From Bacteroidia bacterium (GTDB lineage: Bacteria; Bacteroidota; Bacteroidia; SpSt-205), in assembly GCA_025057135.1 (NCBI GenBank), contig JANWXY010000002.1:1-57652 (forward strand): a DNA stretch of 57,652 bases, in the 5' to 3' direction. The position numbers were made by a program, and so were the translations under genes. Below are positions 47,402 through 55,868 of this stretch, piece by piece. Within the stretch, counting starts at the first letter, position 1. Every line of letters begins with the position of its first letter. The notes under the pieces were generated by a model, which was not told the DNA's origin, ran no database searches, and saw only the letters and a list, made by a program, of their open reading frames with translations.

Positions 47402-48112
47402 GTGTATTTGTTTCTCCTCACAGCTATTTATTGGGGTCAGATTGCGCCGATTAGCACGCATCGCCCGACACAGGGCATAAATGCTGTCATCGTGGATAGA
47501 AGCTGTCTTCAAATAGAGGCTGGTTATCAACCAATCCTTAGCCGGGGTGAGTATTCGCAGGAGGCGGTTTTGCAATTAAGATACGGCCTGTTTCCCAAAG
47601 GCGAAATTTTGGTCACGAGCGGAATAAGCTCCCAGCCGCTGCGGGCTTTACCTGTCTCTTTCGCTGTCAAAAGAGAATTGTATTCAAGGTCAAAATTTAC
47701 TCTGGCAGCTGCGGGGTGGGCCTATTTGCCCATAGCCCAAAATCCGTCCGGAGGACAAGTCTGGTTTATCAGTGATTTGAACCTGTGGAAAGGAGGGGTC
47801 CTGACAGCCAATATCGTTGGCGGTTACTTTCACTCAGGCGGTCAGCTTATCCTGCCGATCTTCTTGACTCAGAGCTTTCTGAGCCGATGGTCTGCCTGGG
47901 TGGAGGGCTTTATGTATGTGCCGGCTTCGGTTATACAGGCTGGAAGCGGCAGGTATGGAGCTGGCGCAGGGATTCAGCTTCTACTGGGAGCTTATAGGCT
48001 TCTGGCGGTGGATGTGGCACTAAATTGGGACTCACACGGAGCGGTTCAGACCATGATAGGCTTGAGCCATAAAGCCTCTCTCCGTAAGCGGGAAATCCAG
48101 GGAAGTATGTAG
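47402..48112 (+). CDS. Probable outer-membrane beta-barrel protein
   Basis: A 236-residue protein whose family I do not recognise. The N-terminus ('MYLFLLTAIYWGQI') is a signal-like hydrophobic stretch. The remainder alternates aromatic and small residues in strand-like segments ('EAVLQLRYGLFPKGEILVT', 'FTLAAAGWAYLP', 'LTANIVGGYFHSGG', 'SAWVEGFMYVPAS', 'YGAGAGIQLLLGAYRLLAVDVALNW' in part), as in small outer-membrane barrels of the transporter/MetA-pathway type. The start is GTG 47402 or TTG 47408, 9-15 nt after the tRNA terminator. It converges on the EVE-domain gene with 8 nt between. Confidence 0.6.
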   Translation: MYLFLLTAIYWGQIAPISTHRPTQGINAVIVDRSCLQIEAGYQPILSRGEYSQEAVLQLRYGLFPKGEILVTSGISSQPLRALPVSFAVKRELYSRSKFTLAAAGWAYLPIAQNPSGGQVWFISDLNLWKGGVLTANIVGGYFHSGGQLILPIFLTQSFLSRWSAWVEGFMYVPASVIQAGSGRYGAGAGIQLLLGAYRLLAVDVALNWDSHGAVQTMIGLSHKASLRKREIQGSM

Positions 48113-48120
48113 CGCTTTTT

Positions 48121-48537
48121 CTATTTTGCGTTATCTCCCTGTTCGGCCTGGGCTAAAGTCCAGTGCCATACACCTTCTGGCACGGGCATCACGGAAAGGC
48201 GGGGTTGCCTCAGGAGCATGAAATCGCCAAATTCGGGCTGGGCTCTGTAGGCACTGAGAGGAATAGGTTTAGATAAGGCACGAAATGGTTTCAGGTCTAC
48301 GACTACATACTCCGGCGCTCGTGGATCAGGATATGCTTCCGTAATAACCTGAGCTATGGCAACTACGGCTTTTTCCTTTCCTGTATGATAGTACAGAACG
48401 AGATCACCTATTTTCATTTGACGGAGGTACTTCTGCGCCTGGGGATTGCGCACTCCATCCCACACGGCGACGCCGTCTCTGACGAGGTGATTGTAGCTAT
48501 ACTCCTCTGGCTCTGACTTGACGAGCCAATAGTTCAT
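48121..48537 (-). CDS. EVE-domain protein
   Basis: A 138-residue protein with an EVE (PUA-like) domain across its full length: 'YWLVKSEPEEYSYNHLVRDG' in part, 'WDGVRNPQAQKYLRQMKIGDLVLYYHTGKE' in part, 'VIAIAQV'-like 'VVAIAQVITEAYPDP' and 'MLLRQPRLSVMPVPEGVWHWTL' in part. EVE domains bind modified bases in DNA or RNA; stand-alone forms like this one resemble human THYN1. It lies 10 nt after the acyl-CoA dehydrogenase gene, so it is cotranscribed. I see no nuclease or methyltransferase partner that would make it a restriction system. Confidence 0.92.
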   Translation of the reverse strand: MNYWLVKSEPEEYSYNHLVRDGVAVWDGVRNPQAQKYLRQMKIGDLVLYYHTGKEKAVVAIAQVITEAYPDPRAPEYVVVDLKPFRALSKPIPLSAYRAQPEFGDFMLLRQPRLSVMPVPEGVWHWTLAQAEQGDNAK

Positions 48538-48547
48538 TGGGTGAGAA

Positions 48548-49738
48548 TTAGCTTAGTCCTGCTTCTCGGAGAAAGTCTCGGGAGATGACCAAGAGCTGTA
48601 TTTCTGAGGTGCCTTCACCGATGGTGCAGAGCTTGATGTCTCGGTAGTATTTTTCCACAGGATAATCTTTGACATAGCCGTATCCGCCGAAGATTTGGAC
48701 GGCTTCGTTGCAGATTTTGACGCCTACTTCGCTGGCGTAGTATTTAGCCATGGAGGAATAGCGGGTCACGGGCTGTCCTGTATTTTTTCGGTATGCGGCC
48801 TGATAGATGAGGAGCTCGGCAGCGGCGAGTTCCATTGCCATATCTGCGAGCTTGAAAGCTACCATCTGGTGGTCTATGAGGGGCTTGTCAAACTGGCGGC
48901 GCTGCTGGGCGTAAGTAAGGGCAGCATCATAAGCTCCGCGCGCTATTCCGAGGGCTAGCGCTGCGATGGAGATTCGCCCGCCATCCAGCACTTGCATTGC
49001 CTGATGGAAGCCATCGCCTACTTCTCCGATGCGTTGAGTGTCGGGCACCCATACATTATCCAGTCCGACCCAGCTGGTTTCACTAGCGCGCATACCGAGC
49101 TTATCTTCTTTTTTGCCCGGAATGAGGCCAGGGGTACCCTTCTCTATGATAAAAGCAGTGGCATTGCTGCGTGCTCTTCGCTCACCTGTGCGGGCTATGA
49201 CGACATAAACATCTGCGGAGATACCATGGGTGATGAAATTCTTTTGCCCGGTGATTCGCCAGCCGTCCCCGTCTCTGACGGCGACAGTGTCCATATTTGA
49301 AGCGTCAGAACCTGTATTGGGCTCTGTCAGAGCCCAGGCGCCGAGCCATTCGCCTGAAGCCAACTTAGGGAGATATTTCCGTTTCTGTTCTTCACTACCG
49401 TGATAATAGATATGACCTGTACAGAGGGAATTATGAGCGGCTACTGATAAACCAAATGCGCCATCTACCGCACCAAGCTCTATGAGCGCGGCGGCGTATT
49501 CATAGTAGCCTAAACCAGCTCCGCCATATTCCTGAGGTATAAAAATTCCCATCAGGCCAAGTTCTCCGGCTTCACGCAGCAGGTCAGTAGGAAAGGTTTG
49601 AGTTTCATCTAACTCCCGAACTTTGGGGGCGATCCGCTCGTGAGCAAATCGCCGAGCGATTTCCTGAATCTGTCTAACAGTTTCTGGTACCTCCAGTGAA
49701 AATCCTGATAGCTCAGCTACGGGTGTGTGGGCTTCCAT
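48548..49738 (-). CDS. Acyl-CoA dehydrogenase
   Basis: A 396-residue FAD enzyme that oxidises acyl-CoA to enoyl-CoA. Signatures are '[19 protein letters not shown]', '[20 protein letters not shown]', '[13 protein letters not shown]' and '[19 protein letters not shown]', and '[26 protein letters not shown]' in two parts. The end has '[23 protein letters not shown]', then '[18 protein letters not shown]', where the Glu of 'GEGTSEIQ' is the catalytic base. It resembles short-chain/butyryl-type enzymes. Isovaleryl-CoA dehydrogenase (liuA) is possible because of the mcc genes but is not proven. The start is the ATG at 49738; an upstream frame to 49771 is not supported. It is divergent from the PolX-like gene. 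Confidence 0.93.
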   Translation of the reverse strand: MEAHTPVAELSGFSLEVPETVRQIQEIARRFAHERIAPKVRELDETQTFPTDLLREAGELGLMGIFIPQEYGGAGLGYYEYAAALIELGAVDGAFGLSVAAHNSLCTGHIYYHGSEEQKRKYLPKLASGEWLGAWALTEPNTGSDASNMDTVAVRDGDGWRITGQKNFITHGISADVYVVIARTGERRARSNATAFIIEKGTPGLIPGKKEDKLGMRASETSWVGLDNVWVPDTQRIGEVGDGFHQAMQVLDGGRISIAALALGIARGAYDAALTYAQQRRQFDKPLIDHQMVAFKLADMAMELAAAELLIYQAAYRKNTGQPVTRYSSMAKYYASEVGVKICNEAVQIFGGYGYVKDYPVEKYYRDIKLCTIGEGTSEIQLLVISRDFLREAGLS

Positions 49739-49743
49739 CAATG

Positions 49744-49751
49744 CAATATTA
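49744..49751 (-). promoter_or_regulatory. Probable -7 element of the acyl-CoA dehydrogenase gene
   Basis: The minus strand reads TAATATTG, one mismatch from TAnnTTTG, with a 5-nt spacer to the ATG at 49738. Confidence 0.4.
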
Positions 49752-49788
49752 AGCCAAAATAGCCGCTCCAAAGTTTCAGATGGCTATT

Positions 49789-49796
49789 TACCTTCG
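49789..49796 (+). promoter_or_regulatory. Probable -7 element of the PolX-like gene
   Basis: TACCTTCG, one mismatch from TAnnTTTG, has a 6-nt spacer to the ATG at 49803. Confidence 0.4.
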
Positions 49797-49802
49797 GAAA
49801 GG

Positions 49803-51428
49803 ATGAGGAGAGAAGCGGTTATTCAAGCTCTTGAAGCGCTCGTGGCGCGTTTAGAGTTGGTGGAGCAGCAGCCTTTTCGCCTGCAGGCCTATCAGCGTTT
49901 GTATGATATTTTATCAGGGTTGCCGGAGTCTGCATGGGCCTCTTCGGAGTCTCTGGATGGAGCTTTGCGCAACTACACCGGCATAGGTGAGGGGCTACGG
50001 CGCATAGCCAAAGAGCTTTACGAAACCGGAACTACGGCGCTCCTGCGAGAATTGGGGGCTGCCATACCCGAGTCAGTTTTAGAACTGCGGCGATTGCCCG
50101 GCCTTGGACCGAAACGCGTACAGGAGCTATGGCGAGAACTGGGTATCGCTTCTGTAGATGCCCTAGCTCAGGCCATAGAGCGTGGAAAGCTCAATGGTCG
50201 TAAAGGCTGGTCCCCCAGCTTACTCCAGCGGTTGCAGAGTGGCATACAGATGTACCAGTCGCAGCGCCACCTTCTACTATACATAGAGGCTCTCCAAGTC
50301 TGGGAGCAGGCAGTAGCTCCCCTCCGGCAGAAAGGCCTCGCGCCAGTGGAAGTGGGAGAAGTGCGTCGGGCTTTACCCCTCATCCAGAAAATAGAAGGCG
50401 CCCTACTTGATGAACAAGCCCCTGTGGCTGAAACTCTCGGTTGGCAACGAATATCTCCCATCCTTCTCAGGCATTCAGAGCTGCCTGTTCAGCTCTGGCT
50501 CGTGTCTAAAGGTGAATGGGCGATAGAGCTACTCCGCTTGACAGGACCGGAATCTTTCTGGCAAGCCTTGAGTTTGCGATTGCCCAAGGACATCACTAAC
50601 CTGAGTGAGACTGAGATTTTTTCCTTATTAGGGCTGCCCTATATCTTGCCTGCATGGCGCGACTGGGAGGATATATTCACTCTGGCAGAAAGTAATCGCC
50701 TACCTGAGCCACTGACCGAGGCGCACATCCGAGGCAGCGTCCATGTTCATACGACCTATTCCGATGGGGCTGATTCGCTTGAAGCTATGGCAGAAGCTGC
50801 TCAAAGTCAAGGTTGGCTATGGCTTGGGATTGCCGATCACAGCCAGCGGGCAGCATATGCCCGAGGCTTATCTACGGGTAGATTGGAGCAGCAGCTATCC
50901 GAAATAGACAAGCTCAATCAGCGCTATGGTCCAAATTTCGTTTTACTCAAAGGCATAGAAGCCGATATTCTGCCCGATGGGCGGATAGATTATGATGAAA
51001 GTATATGGCGGAAGTTAGACTTTCTGGTGGCTTCGGTGCATGAAAAGCTGCACATGACCCAAGCAGAGGCGATGGAGCGTTTAGGAAAAGCTCTGACTAA
51101 TCCATATGTCCGAGTTTTAGGTCACTGGACTGGGCGTCTTCTTCGCAGCCGTCCAGGTTATCCCATAGATGAGGAGCAGATACTAAACTGGTGCGCAGAG
51201 CGGCAGATTGCCGTAGAATTCAATGCCAATCCCTACCGAATGGAGATGGATTGGCGGTGGGTGCGACGCGCCGCTGAGCTTGGCGTACCTATAATCCTCA
51301 CCACGGACGCGCACAGTGTGCGGGAGTTAGACTACTGGCGGAGTGGTCTGGCGGTTTTACAGAAGGGTTTGCTCCCACCCGGACTTTTACTAAATGCTCG
51401 GTCAGAGCCGCCTTTTCTCATGCGCTAA
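49803..51428 (+). CDS. PolX-like protein with HhH and PHP domains, polymerase site degenerate
   Basis: A 541-residue protein with the order of bacterial PolX: an N-terminal 8-kDa-like helical part ('FRLQAYQRLYDILSGLPES'), a helix-hairpin-helix ('ELRRLPGLGPKRVQELWRELG' in part), a degenerate nucleotidyltransferase region and a C-terminal PHP domain. PHP metal residues are intact: 'HVHTTYSDGADSLEAMAE', 'GIADHSQ', 'GIEADIL', 'SVHEK', 'LGHWTGRLL', 'EFNANPYR' and 'TTDAHS'. The polymerase site should read GS-RR...GDID, but here it is 'VGEVRRALPLIQKIEGALL', lacking the catalytic aspartates. So it likely keeps exonuclease/phosphoesterase activity (base-excision repair) without synthesis. The start at 49803 fits a promoter 6 nt upstream. 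Confidence 0.85.
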   Translation: MRREAVIQALEALVARLELVEQQPFRLQAYQRLYDILSGLPESAWASSESLDGALRNYTGIGEGLRRIAKELYETGTTALLRELGAAIPESVLELRRLPGLGPKRVQELWRELGIASVDALAQAIERGKLNGRKGWSPSLLQRLQSGIQMYQSQRHLLLYIEALQVWEQAVAPLRQKGLAPVEVGEVRRALPLIQKIEGALLDEQAPVAETLGWQRISPILLRHSELPVQLWLVSKGEWAIELLRLTGPESFWQALSLRLPKDITNLSETEIFSLLGLPYILPAWRDWEDIFTLAESNRLPEPLTEAHIRGSVHVHTTYSDGADSLEAMAEAAQSQGWLWLGIADHSQRAAYARGLSTGRLEQQLSEIDKLNQRYGPNFVLLKGIEADILPDGRIDYDESIWRKLDFLVASVHEKLHMTQAEAMERLGKALTNPYVRVLGHWTGRLLRSRPGYPIDEEQILNWCAERQIAVEFNANPYRMEMDWRWVRRAAELGVPIILTTDAHSVRELDYWRSGLAVLQKGLLPPGLLLNARSEPPFLMR

Positions 51429-51458
51429 ACTGAGAACTCCCTTCACCTTGTGCTTTTG

Positions 51459-51466
51459 TAACTTTG
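51459..51466 (+). promoter_or_regulatory. -7 promoter element of dsbD-trxB
   Basis: TAACTTTG, exact to TAnnTTTG, has an 8-nt spacer to the ATG at 51475 (11 nt to the ATG at 51478). A 30-nt gap separates it from the preceding stop. Confidence 0.58.
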
Positions 51467-51474
51467 TGTGGATT

Positions 51475-53556
51475 ATGATGGGCATAGAATGGGGGGTCAT
51501 TTGGCTACAAGCTGTGGTCTCGTGGAGCGTGGCTTTAGAGGGGCCTACCCCAGCGAAGGTCGGAGATACTTTATCTATCGTTTTGCGGGCTCAGGTGCCC
51601 GCCGGGTATCACTTATATTCCAGTCGTCCGACTGAAAAACCCGCTAACCTTCCTACACAGCTTACCGTAGAGAAACGGCGCGGAGTTCGCCTCGTCGGCA
51701 AACTGACCGAAGCAGGTAAGCTGATTGAAGAATACGACCCCATTTTTGAGACCAAAGTGTATTACTACAAAGACGAGGTTACCTTTCGCCAAAATCTCCT
51801 CGTAGAGGGGGCACCTGCGGAGATAGAAGGTTACATACGCTATCAATACTGTGATGAGGAGCAGTGCTACACAGCTACCAAAGACTTCAAACTGACAGTG
51901 CCTGTCTCTACCGTGCCCTCTGCCGAAAAGCTTCCTGCTCAGCCGCCTAAGGATACTGTGCTTCCGTATAGGGCGGGTTTGGCAGAAAAAGGTTCTACCT
52001 CTCTGAGCCCCCCTTCTCTGGATACTTCTCAGAAGCTGCTCGCTGAGGCCTCTCCTACGCCGGCTGACGCTATTGCTGCAAGTACAGGAAACGCTCGCTC
52101 TCAGAAGGAGTCATTGTGGTGGGTGTTTCTCAAAGCATTTCTCTTTGGATTGGCTGCAATACTCACGCCTTGTACATTTCCTATGATTCCGCTCACTGTG
52201 AGCTATTTTACGAAGGCTACGGAGGGGAAGACCGGTTTCCCACTCTTGGCGGTGTGGTATGGACTTTCGGTGCTAACCATATTTTGGATTTTAGGTTTAG
52301 TGCTGACGCTCTTTTTCGGGGCGAGTGCAGCTTACAACCTCGCTACTAATCCATGGCTCAACATGGTATTCTTCTTCATTCTTCTCCTGTTTGGGCTTTC
52401 GTTTTTGGGACTTTTTGATATTACGCTGCCTGCCAGTTGGGGCACAGCTACCAGCCGTCTGGCTAATCCTCGGAGTATAGGAGGGGTATTTTTTATGGCG
52501 CTTACTTTGGTTTTGGTCAGCTTCTCCTGTATAGGCCCGCTTGTGGGGACGCTCATGATAGACATGGTGGGAGGACGCTTTTGGGAGCCTATGGTAGGCA
52601 TGACGGGGTTTGGCTTGGCGTTTGCTTTGCCTTTCACTGTACTTGCGGGGACGCCTCAGCTTCTCAAAAAACTTCCCCGCTCGGGGGAGTGGATGGAAAC
52701 TTTCAAGGTCACGCTGGGGTTTTTAGAGCTGGCCCTTGCGCTCAAGTTCCTAAGCAACGCGGACCTCGTATGGCATCTCGGTCTTTTAGATAGGGAGGTA
52801 TATCTCGTGCTGTGGATTACGCTGTTTTTCTTTTTGTCTTTGTATCTTTTGGGAAAAATCCCTCTCAAAGGCGCGTCTCCCAGTGAAATCGGCGTAGGTA
52901 GATTGCTGCTCTCCATGAGCAGCTTTGCCTTGGCGCTGTACCTTTTCACAGGACTATGGGGGGCTCCGTTGAAGTTTTTCTCTGGGCTGCTGCCGCCTAT
53001 CCATGAGGAGATGGGTGTGCGAGTTCTTGGCGGAAAGCAGCGATCGTCTGAGACTGCATGCCCCTATCCCCCCAATCGTCGTCATGCCGAGCTCCTCAGT
53101 AAATATACTCCACCTGAGTTCTGCGCATTCTATGACTTAGAGGAGGCTCGGGCTTATGCGGCTCAGGTCGGCAAGCCTTTGCTCATTGACTTTACAGGTC
53201 ATACCTGCACAAACTGCCGTCAAGTCGAGAGTACCGTGTGGTCTCACCCCTCCATCAAGTCCCTTATGCAGCAGAGCTTCGTGCTCGTTTCCCTTTTTGT
53301 AGATGACTATACACTGCTTGACTCTGTGATCATTACCTCGGATGGCACGAAACTTCGGACACTGGGTGATAAGTGGCTTTACTTTGAACGAACTCAATAT
53401 CAGATTCAAGCCCAGCCCTATTATGTCATCACTGATGCAACGCTACAACCCCTCCTTCCCCCGAAAGGCTTTACATTAGACACCGAGGAATATGAACAGT
53501 TCTTGCGAGAGGGACTGCGGGTTTTTGCTCAGCGAAAAACTTTACCGAAAATATGA
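51475..53556 (+). CDS. dsbD: Thiol:disulfide interchange protein DsbD
   Basis: A 693-residue membrane protein that passes electrons from cytoplasmic thioredoxin to the periplasm. An exported N-terminal Ig-like domain has a Cys pair ('YQYCDEEQCYTATKDF', about 122-137). Eight or so helices follow from about 215, with 'AAILTPCTFPMIPLTVSYF' (first redox Cys) and 'VLVSFSCIGPLVGTLM' (second). The C-terminal thioredoxin-like domain has C-x-x-C in 'GHTCTNCRQVE' near residue 575. The start is ATG 51475, which gives the signal peptide (IEWGVIWLQAVVSWSVA). A longer frame from 51394 overlaps the PolX gene. It is followed by trxB with a 4-nt overlap, a functional pair. Confidence 0.93.
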   Translation: MMGIEWGVIWLQAVVSWSVALEGPTPAKVGDTLSIVLRAQVPAGYHLYSSRPTEKPANLPTQLTVEKRRGVRLVGKLTEAGKLIEEYDPIFETKVYYYKDEVTFRQNLLVEGAPAEIEGYIRYQYCDEEQCYTATKDFKLTVPVSTVPSAEKLPAQPPKDTVLPYRAGLAEKGSTSLSPPSLDTSQKLLAEASPTPADAIAASTGNARSQKESLWWVFLKAFLFGLAAILTPCTFPMIPLTVSYFTKATEGKTGFPLLAVWYGLSVLTIFWILGLVLTLFFGASAAYNLATNPWLNMVFFFILLLFGLSFLGLFDITLPASWGTATSRLANPRSIGGVFFMALTLVLVSFSCIGPLVGTLMIDMVGGRFWEPMVGMTGFGLAFALPFTVLAGTPQLLKKLPRSGEWMETFKVTLGFLELALALKFLSNADLVWHLGLLDREVYLVLWITLFFFLSLYLLGKIPLKGASPSEIGVGRLLLSMSSFALALYLFTGLWGAPLKFFSGLLPPIHEEMGVRVLGGKQRSSETACPYPPNRRHAELLSKYTPPEFCAFYDLEEARAYAAQVGKPLLIDFTGHTCTNCRQVESTVWSHPSIKSLMQQSFVLVSLFVDDYTLLDSVIITSDGTKLRTLGDKWLYFERTQYQIQAQPYYVITDATLQPLLPPKGFTLDTEEYEQFLREGLRVFAQRKTLPKI

Positions 53557-54509
53557 CATGTGAAATAGCGATAGTAGGGTCAGGTCCAGCGGGTTATACA
53601 GCTGCGATATATGCGGCACGAGCAGGGCTTCAAACGATCGTCATCGCCGGCTCAGAACCAGGCGGACAGCTCACTAAAACGAGCGAGGTAGAAAATTTCC
53701 CTGGATATCCCGAGGGCATTCTCGGGCCAGAGATGATGGAGGACCTGCGCAGGCAGGCAGAGCGGTTTGGCACCCAGGTCATCTACGATGTGGTAGAGCA
53801 TGCGGTGCTGACTGCTCAACCCAAGCGTCTCCGACTCAGTAGTGGCGAGGAGATCGTCGCCGAAGCAGTGATTATTGCCACAGGGTCTAGCGCCAAATGG
53901 CTCGGATTAGAAGCTGAGAGACGCCTTTACGGAGCCGGGGTCAGTGCTTGTGCGGTGTGTGATGGTTTCTTTTATCGAGGGCAACCGGTTGCCGTCGTAG
54001 GTGGCGGCGACACCGCCTGTGAGGAAGCTCTGTACCTGTCTAAGCTATGCAGTGAGGTGCACCTTCTGGTGCGTAGAGATAAAATGCGAGCTTCCAAAAT
54101 CATGCAGGACCGTGTCAAAAGCACACCCAATATCCATATCCATTGGAATACAGTTACCCTTGATATTCTGGGAGAAAAGTTCGTAGAGGGGGTCCGCGTG
54201 CGAAATGTGCAGTCCGGTGAAGAGACGGTACTTCCTATTCGGGGCTTTTTCGTCGCGATTGGTCATCAGCCTAATACTGAGATTTTTCGCGGGCAAATAG
54301 AGCTGGACGAGAACGGCTACATCATCACCCACCCTAAAAGCACCCATACGAATGTAGAGGGCGTCTTTGCCGCAGGAGATGTTCAAGACCCTGTATATCG
54401 GCAGGCTGTCACGGCTGCGGGTACAGGATGCATGGCTGCTTTGGATGCAGAACGCTGGCTCTCTCAGCGACGCTACCTCCTCCAGCAAGCAGAAAATAGC
54501 GTGTCATAA
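53553..54509 (+). CDS. trxB: Thioredoxin reductase
   Basis: A 318-residue NADPH-dependent flavoprotein. The FAD motif is 'IAIVGSGPAGYTAAIYAARAG', the redox pair is 'ACAVCDGFFYRGQ' (C-A-V-C, about 132-137), the NADPH motif is 'VAVVGGGDTACEEALYLS' and 'GVFAAGDVQDPVYRQAVTAAGTGCMAAL' appears in two parts. It supplies reduced thioredoxin, the electron donor of DsbD, whose gene overlaps it by 4 nt (ATGA). It converges on the MerR-like gene with only 4 nt between the stops. Confidence 0.96.
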   Translation: MTCEIAIVGSGPAGYTAAIYAARAGLQTIVIAGSEPGGQLTKTSEVENFPGYPEGILGPEMMEDLRRQAERFGTQVIYDVVEHAVLTAQPKRLRLSSGEEIVAEAVIIATGSSAKWLGLEAERRLYGAGVSACAVCDGFFYRGQPVAVVGGGDTACEEALYLSKLCSEVHLLVRRDKMRASKIMQDRVKSTPNIHIHWNTVTLDILGEKFVEGVRVRNVQSGEETVLPIRGFFVAIGHQPNTEIFRGQIELDENGYIITHPKSTHTNVEGVFAAGDVQDPVYRQAVTAAGTGCMAALDAERWLSQRRYLLQQAENSVS

Positions 54510-54513
54510 TCTT

Positions 54514-54837
54514 TCACTCCTCCAAGCTGCGTAATAGCTCGTCTATCTCCCGTAGAATCTCTCCCAAGAGGGTAGGGTAGTCTGGATAAATCGGTGGAGG
54601 ACCTGACGGAGGAGCTTTGCCTTCTACAAACGCTTTGAGCCCTTCGCCGCGCAAGCGGTATAATATAGCGCCCTCTCTGACTTTGCGCAGGATTGGGAGA
54701 GACTCAGCCGGAATGCGCATCATCTTGTGTGGGGGAAGCGATAAAAAAAGGCGTGCCCACCTTCGTGCTTGATATACGGGAACGTGCAGCATCTCAGCGA
54801 CTTCGGCAAGTGTATAATAGCGCTTAGTGGAGCCCAT
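54514..54837 (-). CDS. MerR-like helix-turn-helix protein
   Basis: A 107-residue protein. The HTH is at the N-terminus: 'KRYYTLAEVAEMLHVPVYQARRWARLFLSL' in part, then 'ILRKVREGAILYRLRGEGLKAFVEG'. The C-terminus is a coiled helix 'LLGEILREIDELLRSLEE'. In many Bacteroidota a gene of this type follows the M23-like peptidase gene, as here, with a 14-nt overlap that fixes the ATG at 54837. A longer frame to 54930 is an extension through the M23 gene. DNA target and effector are not known. Confidence 0.8.
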   Translation of the reverse strand: MGSTKRYYTLAEVAEMLHVPVYQARRWARLFLSLPPHKMMRIPAESLPILRKVREGAILYRLRGEGLKAFVEGKAPPSGPPPIYPDYPTLLGEILREIDELLRSLEE

Positions 54838-55747
54838 TCGTTTGAAGGGCTGTAGCCTGTTTCCATTTGGCTCGCTCTTCGGCTGAAAAGTGCCCCCAGA
54901 GATACAGAAATGGGTCTGTTGGTTTATCATTCAGAAGTACCTCATAATGAAGCACAGGCATGCGGCTCATAGCCAGCCGAGCCACCCGCCCGATAGATAC
55001 ACCTGTGCTGACCCATTGCCCAGGTTCTACTTCTGGTATCACTGGGTAATATACCGTAGCCAGGTTGCTGGTATGTTGAATCACCACTCGGGCTCCCTTT
55101 GAACGGTCGCCTTCTATTGAGCGAACTAACCCCTCCGCCGTCGTGTGTATTACCTTTCCTTCGCTGACCAAAAAGTCTATGCCTTCATGCATCTGCGGTT
55201 CGCCAGTGAGAGGGTGCATTAGTTTTCCCGGACCAGCCCCTATGTCAGGACAATCGCATGGGAGCTGGCGGGGTAGCCGGGGGGAGCGCAGCTCTTCGCT
55301 TTGAAGAACTTCATCCACTTTCATCAGACTGCGCAAAATCTCCTCCGCTCGCGCGAGATACTTTACGATGGTGTCCTCTGACAGAGAGACGTTTCCCACA
55401 GAATGTACGGGAGAGGTGAGGGCTGCCTCAGTATCCGAGGGCGTGGCGGGAACCAGCTGGCGATAAATGTGCCTCTCTATGGAATCGGTGCTTCTCGTGA
55501 GGCGCTCTAAGGTATCCTTGTAGATAGTGAGGGCAGTAAGCTCTCGTTTTTCTTTTTCGTACCTGTCGGCGGCAGTTTGTATAGAAGCCGAAGGATACCA
55601 CCGAAATAAAAGATAAGCGCCCCCCCACATTCCTACACCTAAGCCCAGAAGAAATATCAGGATGGTCCCGAAGCGTAAAGTTCGCCAGCGGGGCAGCTTG
55701 CGAAACTCTAACTGCCGAGGGAGAAATTTATACTGCCGCCGACTCAT
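54824..55747 (-). CDS. M23-like (lysostaphin fold) protein with membrane anchor, active site incomplete
   Basis: A 307-residue protein. A single N-terminal helix ('FGTILIFLLGLGVGMWGGAYLLF') is followed by a helical coiled-coil region (about 58-160) and a C-terminal peptidase-like domain (about 180-300). The first zinc ligands are present in 'MHEGIDFLV' (H-x3-D). The loop usually reading YAHL is 'TVYYPVI', and the second HxH is 'VLHYEV', so two of the usual histidines are missing and catalysis is doubtful. Such non-catalytic M23 proteins can activate amidases. It precedes the MerR-like gene as in other Bacteroidota. No TAnnTTTG element is seen upstream, and the SRP RNA lies divergent 10-20 nt away. 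Confidence 0.83.
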   Translation of the reverse strand: MSRRQYKFLPRQLEFRKLPRWRTLRFGTILIFLLGLGVGMWGGAYLLFRWYPSASIQTAADRYEKEKRELTALTIYKDTLERLTRSTDSIERHIYRQLVPATPSDTEAALTSPVHSVGNVSLSEDTIVKYLARAEEILRSLMKVDEVLQSEELRSPRLPRQLPCDCPDIGAGPGKLMHPLTGEPQMHEGIDFLVSEGKVIHTTAEGLVRSIEGDRSKGARVVIQHTSNLATVYYPVIPEVEPGQWVSTGVSIGRVARLAMSRMPVLHYEVLLNDKPTDPFLYLWGHFSAEERAKWKQATALQTNGLH

Positions 55748-55757
55748 GAGATTTATT

Positions 55758-55765
55758 TACCTTTG
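55758..55765 (+). promoter_or_regulatory. -7 promoter element of the SRP RNA gene
   Basis: TACCTTTG, exact to TAnnTTTG, ends 3 nt before the paired 5' end of the RNA. It acts as a ruler for the transcription start with this element. Confidence 0.72.
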
Positions 55766-55768
55766 CGG

Positions 55769-55856
55769 TGCGGAAGGCACGACGAGCTCCTTCCCAACTC
55801 CCCCAGGTCCGAAAGGAAGCAAGGGTCGGAAGTGAGGCGGGCGATGCCTATCCGCA
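55769..55856 (+). ncRNA. ffs: Signal recognition particle RNA (4.5S/small SRP RNA)
   Basis: 88 nt. The ends pair, TGCGGA (55769-55774) with TCCGCA (55851-55856) and GGCA with TGCC. The apical conserved core 'AGGTCCGAAAGGAAGCAAGGGT' (split: AGGTCC at 55805, the GAAA tetraloop-like part, then GGAAGCA at 55814-55820) is the SRP54 (Ffh) binding domain. It is followed by a T-rich tail (TTTTTTATTTTT, 55857-55868) that terminates transcription. It sits between htpX and the M23-like gene, on the opposite strand. Confidence 0.95.
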
Positions 55857-55868
55857 TTTTTTATTTTT
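55857..55868 (+). terminator. U-tract terminating SRP RNA
   Basis: The terminal stem of the SRP RNA is followed by TTTTTTATTTTT. The tract also includes the last base of the htpX stop, since the genes converge. Confidence 0.7.

Noticed and set aside
47196-47480. Plus-strand frame across the two tRNAs
   Set aside because: It runs through both tRNA genes and their terminator and has no protein features.
47261-47575. Minus-strand frame of 104 residues with a 'RRDSNPRPSAWKADALPAELLPQ'-like text
   Set aside because: It is the translation of the antisense strand of the tRNA-Tyr and tRNA-Gly genes, a well-known false protein in databases.
48121-48537. EVE-domain protein as part of a defence island
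   Set aside because: There is no nuclease, methyltransferase or other defence gene nearby; it is cotranscribed with an acyl-CoA dehydrogenase.
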